Below, piece by piece: positions 22,010-28,378 of a stretch of 28,378 nt of DNA. Within the stretch, counting starts at the first letter, position 1. Each line of letters opens with the position of its first letter. Made by a program: the position numbers and the translations under genes. Below the pieces are notes generated by a model. The model searched no databases, was not told the origin of the DNA, and saw only the letters and a list, made by a program, of their open reading frames with translations. Source of the DNA: Flavobacteriaceae bacterium UBA5950. Its GTDB lineage: Bacteria > Bacteroidota > Bacteroidia > Flavobacteriales > Flavobacteriaceae. The stretch is from positions 12,104 to 40,481 of the forward strand of contig DJCM01000030.1 in the NCBI GenBank assembly GCA_002430545.1, written 5' to 3'.

Positions 22010-23656
22010 ATGCGTATTTATTCTTTTATTGCAATGATCGTTTGCCTTGTAGCATGCACAAATCCACCTTCAGAATATTGGAAGCCTTATGATGAAACGG
22101 CAGAGCTTCAAGCCAATCAGACACATGAAAATCCGAGTATGCAGTTTCAACTCATTCAATCTAAATTATTGGACAAAAATGATCTGTGGGCAATTTATGA
22201 AAAAGCTTTAAATCGTTTTGGAGAAGATCAATATCAGGCTCTAAAACCCTTGATTATTGAACAAGACATACCCACTTTACAGTCACATATAAATTCTGGG
22301 TTGCTCAGTTATGAGAAATTGACACTCTTTTATTTGTATCGCATTCGAAAATTGGAAAGTGATCCAAACACAACCCTTCATGCCGTCTTAGCGCTGAACC
22401 CTATGGTAATCGAACAAGCCAAAGCCAAAGATCGACAAAAAAACACCCAACAGCACCCCATTTTTGGAATGCCCATATTACTGAAAGACAATATCAATAC
22501 CCAAGATATGCCAACGACAGCTGGCGCAGCCTTCTTACAGTCTCATGTGCCAGAAAACGATGCCTATATTGTTTCTCAAATACAAGCCAAGGGTGCTTTA
22601 ATTTTGGGGAAGGTCAATCTAAGTGAATGGGCATATTATTTTTGTGATGACTGCCCATTGGGTTATAGTGCTGTTGGAGGACAGACCTTAAACCCTTATG
22701 GTAGAAAAGTCTTTGAATCAGGAGGTTCGAGTTCTGGAAGTGGTGTTGCTGTTGCTGCCAATTATGCTGTTGCTGCTGTTGGTTCTGAAACCTCTGGATC
22801 AATTTTATCACCCTCGGGTCATAATGCAGTGGTTGGTTGTAAACCCACCATAGGATTGGTCAGTCGAACAGGGATCGTTCCCATTTCAAGTACCCTTGAC
22901 ACTGCAGGACCAATGACAAAAAATGTAATCGACAATGCGATTTTGCTCGATGCAATGCAAGGCAAAGATGCTTCAGATCCTTCGACGACCAAAGCACCAG
23001 ATCATATTGGGGATTATATTGTGGCGAGTCAAAATCGAAGTATTTCAGCGTATCGACTGGGGGCAATCAAATCCCTTGTAAAAACAGATTCTTTATATCG
23101 AAAAGCTATAAACACTTTGCGTAGCAATGGGGCAAGTGTTGTTGAGTTTGACCCCCCTAATATTGAATTTAAAGGTTTTTTGTCCTTGCTAAATAAGGAG
23201 ATGAAAAACGATCTGCCAAACTACTTCTCCACCCAATCAAATCAAAATTTTGCTGATGATAATGTGCAGTCGGTTGTTGCGTTCAACCAGCAAGATTCAT
23301 TGCTGAGAATGCCATATGGCCAGAGCAGACTTATGGGTGTTATTGAAGAAGATATCACAGATGACGAACTGCAAACAGTTATCGATAAACTTCATAAATC
23401 AGGTGTTTCCTTTTTCAGAGACCCCATGATGACATACAATTTGGATGCTGTATTGACCATCAATAATTATCATGCGGCCTATGCAGCAGTGGCATTTTAT
23501 CCCTGTCTCACTGTGCCAATGGGATATACTGATCAAGGAGAGCCAAAAAATTTAACTTTTGTAGCTGAAAGTTTTACAGAAACAAAACTCTATGCCCTGG
23601 GTGCGGCATACGAAAATCTAACCCTTCACAGACAGTTGCCAAAAGGATACGAATAA
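22010..23656 (+). CDS. Amidase-signature family lipoprotein
   Basis: A 548-residue amidase of the Ser-cisSer-Lys type with an export signal. The N-terminus MRIYSFIAMIVCLVACTNPP has a lipobox ending at Cys16, so the enzyme is predicted to be anchored in the periplasm or at the cell surface. The catalytic elements are Lys159 (GMPILLKDNINT), the Gly/Ser loop ESGGSSSGSGVAVAANYA with the cis-Ser near 240-241, and the nucleophile Ser264 in GSETSGSILSPS. The other end has FYPCLTVPMGY. It is not GatA: there is no gatB/gatC nearby, and it is exported. The natural substrate (amide or peptide-like amide) is unknown. A start at 21860 lies inside ftsY and would bury the signal peptide, so 22010 is chosen. 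It sits between ftsY and rimO with gaps of 10 and 5 bases. Confidence 0.92.
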   Translation: MRIYSFIAMIVCLVACTNPPSEYWKPYDETAELQANQTHENPSMQFQLIQSKLLDKNDLWAIYEKALNRFGEDQYQALKPLIIEQDIPTLQSHINSGLLSYEKLTLFYLYRIRKLESDPNTTLHAVLALNPMVIEQAKAKDRQKNTQQHPIFGMPILLKDNINTQDMPTTAGAAFLQSHVPENDAYIVSQIQAKGALILGKVNLSEWAYYFCDDCPLGYSAVGGQTLNPYGRKVFESGGSSSGSGVAVAANYAVAAVGSETSGSILSPSGHNAVVGCKPTIGLVSRTGIVPISSTLDTAGPMTKNVIDNAILLDAMQGKDASDPSTTKAPDHIGDYIVASQNRSISAYRLGAIKSLVKTDSLYRKAINTLRSNGASVVEFDPPNIEFKGFLSLLNKEMKNDLPNYFSTQSNQNFADDNVQSVVAFNQQDSLLRMPYGQSRLMGVIEEDITDDELQTVIDKLHKSGVSFFRDPMMTYNLDAVLTINNYHAAYAAVAFYPCLTVPMGYTDQGEPKNLTFVAESFTETKLYALGAAYENLTLHRQLPKGYE

Positions 23657-23661
23657 GACCA

Positions 23662-24969
23662 ATGCGAACAAAATCTCTAAAAAAAAACACCATCAACGTA
23701 GTGACTTTGGGCTGCTCAAAGAACATCTATGACTCTGAAGTCTTGATGGGTCAGCTCCAAGCCAACGACAAACAAGTCGTTCATGAAAAAGAGGGGAATA
23801 TCGTAGTGGTCAATACTTGTGGGTTTATCGACAATGCCAAAGAAGAATCGGTGCAAACCATTCTTAATTTTGCCAAAAAAAAGGAAGAAGGATCAATCGA
23901 TAAATTATTTGTAACAGGCTGCCTGAGCGAACGTTATAAAGACGATTTGGAACAAGAAATTCCAGAAGTCGATCAATTTTTTGGCACGACAGATCTTCCT
24001 ATTCTACTCAAAGCATTAGGTGCAAATTATAAACATGAATTGATCGGCGAACGTCTCACAACGACTCCTAAGCACTATGCCTATCTCAAAATTTCGGAGG
24101 GTTGTGATCGTCCTTGCTCATTTTGTGCCATTCCACTGATGAGGGGTAAACATCGCTCAACCCCAATTGAAGACTTGCTGAAAGAAGCCAAAAAACTTGC
24201 AGCAGATGGAGTGAAAGAGTTGATTTTGATTGCACAAGACCTGACCTATTATGGACTAGATTTGTATAAAAAGCGACGACTGGCTGATTTGCTGCGACAT
24301 CTTGTCACAGTAGATTCTATAGAATGGATTCGCTTGCACTATACCTTTCCAACTGGTTTCCCAGAAGATGTGCTCGACGTGATTCGAGACGAACCCAAAG
24401 TCTGTCAGTATATCGATATGCCTTTGCAGCATATTTCTGATAAAATTTTAAAATCAATGCGTCGTGGAACAACCTTTGAAAAAACCAATGCCTTACTGAG
24501 TGCATGCAAACAACGTGTACCCAATATGGCCTTACGAACGACCTTGATTGTAGGCTACCCTGGCGAAACGCAAGAAGACTTCGAACTCCTCAAACAATGG
24601 GTCTCAGATACACGCTTTGATCGATTGGGTTGTTTCACCTACAGTCATGAGGAAAATACCCATGCTTTTCAGTTGGTCGATGATGTACCTGCTGGAATCA
24701 AGCAACAACGTGCCAATGAAATTATGGCGATACAGTCTCAAATATCTTGGGAAAAAAATCAAAATCTGATTGGGAGAACACTTCGTTGTTTGATTGATCG
24801 AAAAGAAGGGAATTATTATATCGGTCGTTCGGAGTATGATTCGCCAGATGTGGATAACGAAATACGTATTGATGCAAAGGAGCATTATTTGCGTATTGGG
24901 GATTTTGCTGATGTAATCATTGAACAAGCAGAGGATTTTGACCTTTATGCAAAACCAATCGAACGCTAG
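23662..24969 (+). CDS. rimO: Ribosomal protein S12 methylthiotransferase RimO
   Basis: A radical SAM enzyme that methylthiolates Asp88/89 of ribosomal protein S12. The N-terminal UPF0004 domain provides three Cys for the auxiliary 4Fe-4S cluster (Cys18 in LGCSKN, Cys53 in NTCGF, Cys87 in TGCLSER). The radical SAM cluster motif is Cys148-x3-Cys152-x2-Cys155 (EGCDRPCSFCAIP), and a TRAM domain closes the protein. At 435 residues it is close to E. coli RimO (441). The LGCSKN start and the SEGCDRPCSFCAIP wording favour RimO over the tRNA enzyme MiaB. It begins 5 bases after the amidase stop. Confidence 0.96.
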   Translation: MRTKSLKKNTINVVTLGCSKNIYDSEVLMGQLQANDKQVVHEKEGNIVVVNTCGFIDNAKEESVQTILNFAKKKEEGSIDKLFVTGCLSERYKDDLEQEIPEVDQFFGTTDLPILLKALGANYKHELIGERLTTTPKHYAYLKISEGCDRPCSFCAIPLMRGKHRSTPIEDLLKEAKKLAADGVKELILIAQDLTYYGLDLYKKRRLADLLRHLVTVDSIEWIRLHYTFPTGFPEDVLDVIRDEPKVCQYIDMPLQHISDKILKSMRRGTTFEKTNALLSACKQRVPNMALRTTLIVGYPGETQEDFELLKQWVSDTRFDRLGCFTYSHEENTHAFQLVDDVPAGIKQQRANEIMAIQSQISWEKNQNLIGRTLRCLIDRKEGNYYIGRSEYDSPDVDNEIRIDAKEHYLRIGDFADVIIEQAEDFDLYAKPIER

Positions 24970-25032
24970 TTTGGTGATGGTTTGCATGGAACAAAAGCAT
25001 TTGACTCCTTTTTTTACTTCTCAATTTTACTG

Positions 25033-25040
25033 TACCTTTA
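25033..25040 (+). promoter_or_regulatory. Candidate -7 element of hisS
   Basis: TACCTTTA, then TGCAC, then the ATG at 25046. It has the same 8-base word and a similar spacing as the element before idi. No -33 element at the expected distance. Confidence 0.4.
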
Positions 25041-25045
25041 TGCAC

Positions 25046-26416
25046 ATGTCAAATAAGCCCAACACACCCAAGGGTATGCGGGATTTCTTACCGCATGAAG
25101 TGATACGTCGCAACTATATCATGGATGTGATAAAAACACAATTTGAACGCTATGGATTTTTACCAATCGAGACACCCTCTATGGAGCGACGAGACCTCTT
25201 GCTTGGCAAATATGGCGATGAGGGAGACCGTCTGGTATTTAAGGTTCTTAACTCTGGCGAAAAAGTAAAAAAAGCAGATGTAGATGCTTTGGAAATGGGT
25301 GAGTTATCACGTTTTGGCAATTCGATCGCTGAGAAGGCAATGCGCTATGACCTTACTGTTCCACTTGCTCGGTTTGTTGTTCAACACCAAAACGAATTAA
25401 GTTTTCCATTTAAGCGATATCAAATGCAGCCAGTTTGGCGTGCTGATCGTCCACAACATGGTCGTTTTCAAGAATTTATGCAGTGTGATGCCGATTCCAT
25501 TGGCTCTGACAGCATACTTCTCGAACTAGAGTTTATACAAATGATTGATGCAGTTTTTTCAGGCTTAAATCTTAAGGGCTGCACTTTGCGGGTCAATCAT
25601 CGAAAACTGTTAGAGGCCATTTCAAGAAAATCTGGAGCTGAAGATCAAACAGCAACTTTTCTTACAAGACTCGATAAGCTTGATAAAGTGGGTTGGGATG
25701 AGGTTCAGCAACTACTAGCACAAGCTGGGTTTGACAACCTAACGATCAATACAATTCAGGAAGCACTACAAGGCAAATCGAATGCAGACCAATTAGAAAT
25801 CCTGCAGCAGTTGATAGCAGATGATTCTATTGATAGCACCCCATTTGTTGACCTAAACTTTTTGTTTTCAAACATGGGAAAAATGAGTTCTTTAGATGTT
25901 GTTTTTGATTGGACACTTGCCAGAGGATTGGATTATTATACAGGTACAATATTTGAAATTTCAGCACCAAAAAGTGTATCCCTTGGATCGATTGGGGCTG
26001 GGGGTCGATATGATAACTTAACAGGAGTGTTTGGCATGAAAGGCATGAGTGGCATTGGTATTTCATTTGGCTTAGATCGCATCGAATTGGTTCTTTCCGA
26101 ACTCGATTTATTTCCACCTGAAATTCATACTTCGATTGACTTATTCGTTGTGCATTTCAAAATGGAAATGATGACAGCTCTGCTGCCCTACATCAATGAG
26201 TTGAGGAGAAGTGGCAAGCGGGTGTATGTGTATCCAACAGCTGCTCGTCTAAAAAAGCAATTGGGTATGGCAAACCAGCTCAACACTCCATTTGCGCTCA
26301 TTATGGGTGAAGATGAGTGGGAAGAAAAGAAATGTATTATCAAAAATCTAAACACAGGAAATCAAAAAGCAGTTCAATTAAAAAATTTGAATTGGGATAT
26401 TATTCAGATTTGTTAA
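25046..26416 (+). CDS. hisS: Histidine--tRNA ligase
   Basis: A class II aminoacyl-tRNA synthetase that charges tRNA-His. From ATG 25046 it has 456 residues, starting MSNKPNTPKGMRDFLPHE. Motif 1 region: ETPSMERRDLLLGKYGDEGDRL; motif 2: LPFK-type QMQPVWRADRPQHGRFQEFMQCDAD; the histidine motifs LDYYTGTIFE (His-A) and AGGRYDNL (His-B); motif 3: GISFGLDRIELVL. The C-terminal anticodon-binding domain follows. The reading frame is open back to 24920 inside rimO, but the upstream residues have no family match and precede the -7 element, so 25046 is chosen. The last 4 bases overlap the convergent HTH gene. Confidence 0.97.
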   Translation: MSNKPNTPKGMRDFLPHEVIRRNYIMDVIKTQFERYGFLPIETPSMERRDLLLGKYGDEGDRLVFKVLNSGEKVKKADVDALEMGELSRFGNSIAEKAMRYDLTVPLARFVVQHQNELSFPFKRYQMQPVWRADRPQHGRFQEFMQCDADSIGSDSILLELEFIQMIDAVFSGLNLKGCTLRVNHRKLLEAISRKSGAEDQTATFLTRLDKLDKVGWDEVQQLLAQAGFDNLTINTIQEALQGKSNADQLEILQQLIADDSIDSTPFVDLNFLFSNMGKMSSLDVVFDWTLARGLDYYTGTIFEISAPKSVSLGSIGAGGRYDNLTGVFGMKGMSGIGISFGLDRIELVLSELDLFPPEIHTSIDLFVVHFKMEMMTALLPYINELRRSGKRVYVYPTAARLKKQLGMANQLNTPFALIMGEDEWEEKKCIIKNLNTGNQKAVQLKNLNWDIIQIC

Positions 26417-26709
26417 GAATTCTTGTCATTTTTGTTTTTCCATCGTTTGAAAATTCCCATAAGTTCTACAGATAATTTTTTTATTTCAACTTCTGATTCA
26501 TTTTTATTTCCAAAAATAATCCAGTCCACAGAGTAGTTAGGGAAGTGAATGTGAATTTTCTTAATAACTTCATGAGAAATAGATGATTTTTTGCGCAAAG
26601 AAGTAGAAATGGAATTTCTGCCCACACCAATTTGACGCTTAAATGCTGAAATAGAGAGTCGCTCGGAGTCAATTATGTACTCAATCCTATTATGTATATC
26701 TGATGTCAT
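26413..26709 (-). CDS. Small XRE-like helix-turn-helix protein
   Basis: A 98-residue protein with an N-terminal lambda-repressor-like HTH: residues about 8-50 read RIEYIIDSERLSISAFKRQIG, then GRNSISTSLRKKSSIS, then the third and fourth helices, with FPNYSVDWIIFG as the conserved end seen in phage-repressor-like proteins of Bacteroidota. The tail is basic and charged with no recognised sensor domain. It starts 21 bases after the GH13 gene stop on the same strand, so the two may be cotranscribed, and its stop overlaps the hisS stop. It may be a local transcriptional regulator. The region is AT-rich compared with hisS and rimO. Confidence 0.75.
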   Translation of the reverse strand: MTSDIHNRIEYIIDSERLSISAFKRQIGVGRNSISTSLRKKSSISHEVIKKIHIHFPNYSVDWIIFGNKNESEVEIKKLSVELMGIFKRWKNKNDKNS

Positions 26710-26730
26710 ATGAATGTTTTGTTTAAAACC

Positions 26731-28378
26731 TTACGCATACATAATTTCAACATTTTTATTTTTAAATACATCATAAAATATTTTGTTATTACCTATTCTT
26801 TCTTCAAACCTTTTCAAATCAATTTTTTGGTTCTTTTCACTTATATTTAAAATAACCATTATTGAACTATTCTTGTCATATCTAAAATAAGTATAAACAT
26901 CGTTTTTAGGTCTAAAATGCATCATTTTACCATTGTGAATTGTAGGCTGATTTTTTCTCCAATTAAAAATAAACGAGGAAAAATTATAATATTTATTTTC
27001 GATTTTGGTTCTACCCTTTTTTGTGAATGCATTTCTTTTATCGTCAGGCCGACCACCAGGAAAATCTCTTCTCACATCCGGATCGCCACTTATCCTGTTA
27101 TTACCCTTCATATTGATTTCAGTTCCATAATATGTCTGTGGAACTCCCCTTAAGGTAGACAATAGTGTCATTAAAATTTTAAAATCTCCAAAATTAGGAG
27201 CAATTGAATTAATTCTTGGTGTATCATGATTTTCTAAAAAAATCATAATGTCCTCTTTATTTGAATAGACAAAATCGTTTTGGAGGACTTTAAAAATTTT
27301 TATCATTTTTTGATCCCACCAAGGAGTATCTTTAACATACATGTCATTAACAGCACCATACAAAGCAAAATCTTTAACATGCGTCACATTCGAATCAAAA
27401 CCATTTAATTTTGCTATTGGACTATTTCGTTGCCAGTATGAAATATTTAAAGGATTCATAACCCAACTTTCAGCAACAATACTAAAATTTGGGTATTCAT
27501 TCATTATTGATTTGGTCCACTCAGTTACTCCATTTAAATCATTGTATGGGTATGTATCAACTCTAAATCCAGACAAATCTGCATATTCTATCCACCAAAT
27601 TGCATTTTGTTTTAAATACTTTAAAAATTGAGGTTGTTTTTGATTTAAGTCCGGCATGCTTTCAGTAAACCAACCTTGGGATGATTCTTCTAAATCAATT
27701 TTGGATGCATAAGGGTCTGAAAAAATTTCTTTATTATGAGTTGTATTGGTATATTTTACCCATCTGTTAATCCAGTCTTTTGATGGAGAATTTTTAACCA
27801 TGTAATGATTTAATCCCCAGTGGTTTAAAACATAATCCATGATAAGCTTCATACCTCTTTTTTTTAGCTCTAGTGATAATTCTTTGTATTTTTCATTGGT
27901 ACCAAATCTTTTATCAATATTATAAGCATCAGTTCCTGCGTACATGTGGTAGGAGCTTTTGGAATCGTTCGATTCAAAAACAGGAGTATTCCAAATCGCA
28001 GTCATTCCTAAATCTTTAATGTAATCCAAATTATTGATGATTCCTTGTAAATCACCACCATGTCTTCCATAAGGTTCACTCCTATCATGTTTATCATAAA
28101 GTTCTGGATGTGAGTCGTTTGATGGTTCACCATTCGCAAATCTATCTGGCATTATCAAATAAATAAAATCCGAACTATCATATCCTTTTCTATTTGAAGA
28201 CCCTTTAACTCTTTTTTTAAGTTCATAATTGATTACAATATCGTGTTCGTTTTCACTAGAAAAAATAAGTGAATAATTGCCTGCATTAATTCCATCAAGA
28301 TTCAAATAGATAAATAAATAATCAGGATTTTCGAGAACAACTGTTTTTTCAATATTTAGATTGTCCGAACTAATACTA
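26731..28378 (-). CDS. Glycoside hydrolase family 13 alpha-amylase / cyclomaltodextrinase-like enzyme (5' end beyond window)
   Basis: A GH13 enzyme that hydrolyses alpha-1,4-glucans or maltodextrins, similar to cyclomaltodextrinase, neopullulanase and SusA. The frame stays open to the right edge, so the 5' end (signal peptide and most of the N-terminal beta-domain) is missing; the visible start is the end of that domain (NPDYLFIYLNLDG). Then come the (beta/alpha)8 barrel with IYLIMPDRFANGEPSND, the Asp nucleophile in GFRVDTYPYND (about 27553), the Glu acid/base in VAESWVM (about 27475) and the third carboxylate in FLENHDTPRI (about 27220). A C-terminal beta-domain follows. The gene is AT-rich compared with the core genes to the left. 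The HTH gene follows 21 bases downstream. Periplasmic glycan degradation is likely but not proven here. Confidence 0.93.
   Translation of the reverse strand, partial: SISSDNLNIEKTVVLENPDYLFIYLNLDGINAGNYSLIFSSENEHDIVINYELKKRVKGSSNRKGYDSSDFIYLIMPDRFANGEPSNDSHPELYDKHDRSEPYGRHGGDLQGIINNLDYIKDLGMTAIWNTPVFESNDSKSSYHMYAGTDAYNIDKRFGTNEKYKELSLELKKRGMKLIMDYVLNHWGLNHYMVKNSPSKDWINRWVKYTNTTHNKEIFSDPYASKIDLEESSQGWFTESMPDLNQKQPQFLKYLKQNAIWWIEYADLSGFRVDTYPYNDLNGVTEWTKSIMNEYPNFSIVAESWVMNPLNISYWQRNSPIAKLNGFDSNVTHVKDFALYGAVNDMYVKDTPWWDQKMIKIFKVLQNDFVYSNKEDIMIFLENHDTPRINSIAPNFGDFKILMTLLSTLRGVPQTYYGTEINMKGNNRISGDPDVRRDFPGGRPDDKRNAFTKKGRTKIENKYYNFSSFIFNWRKNQPTIHNGKMMHFRPKNDVYTYFRYDKNSSIMVILNISEKNQKIDLKRFEERIGNNKIFYDVFKNKNVEIMYA

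Noticed and set aside
23662..24969. Assignment of the methylthiotransferase as MiaB (tRNA)
   Set aside because: The N-terminal LGCSKN motif and the wording around the radical SAM cysteines fit RimO better than MiaB, and the gene lies in the ftsY-rimO setting.
24920..25045. Longer hisS start inside rimO
   Set aside because: The 42 extra residues do not resemble HisRS N-termini and lie upstream of the TACCTTTA element; MSNKPNTPKGMRDFLP is the natural start.

Overview
The window looks like chromosomal core DNA from a member of the Bacteroidota, most likely a marine-type Flavobacteriia. The grounds are a low GC content, a protein with a C-terminal type IX secretion (Por) sorting domain, the small lineage-typical proteins DUF3467 (behind rpoC) and DUF4295 (behind rpmB-rpmG), the near absence of Shine-Dalgarno sequences, and repeated TAnnTTTG-type -7 promoter elements with occasional TTTG/TTG -33 elements. 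No tRNA, rRNA, insertion sequence, CRISPR array or phage gene was seen.

Layout. Bases 1-3212 hold the 3' two thirds of rpoC, an overlapping DUF3467 gene and a clear terminator. Bases 3234-3920 are a decayed, DUF6029-like outer-membrane beta-barrel gene on the minus strand. Then come prfC (RF3) and, upstream of it, a short secreted T9SS cargo gene whose signal peptide is out of frame by one base (both minus). Bases 6309-8211 are a tight plus-strand operon: idi, a pterin synthase and manA. A minus-strand operon (8223-9837) encodes a small K+ channel, an AlkB-type dioxygenase and a DUF4369 lipoprotein. htpG (minus) follows, ending in a strong terminator.

Between htpG and a fabH-like gene lies a 288-base region with its own promoter, a long hairpin and a terminator-like hairpin; I propose a small RNA there. 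A sodium:solute symporter (minus) and recR (plus) share a compact divergent promoter region. recR overlaps a family 2 glycosyltransferase, followed by a 2-oxo acid dehydrogenase E2 gene and three tightly coupled genes: a DEDDh exonuclease, an FAH-family hydrolase and cinA. The translation/secretion cluster rpmB-rpmG-DUF4295-terminator-ftsY-(amidase lipoprotein)-rimO-hisS completes the housekeeping part.

Right of hisS the base composition drops clearly (sampled lines near 20-25% GC against about 45% in hisS/rimO). Here a minus-strand GH13 amylase/cyclomaltodextrinase gene runs in from beyond the window, followed by a small HTH regulator; this may be an accessory segment attached to the core.

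How it fits together: most genes serve transcription, translation, protein targeting, lipid/isoprenoid precursors and repair. No clearly new multi-gene system is evident. The most interesting signals are small: the putative structured RNA at 11944-12075, the one-base frame break in the T9SS signal peptide, and -7 elements placed 2-9 bases before the start codons of about nine genes, which predicts leaderless or nearly leaderless mRNAs.
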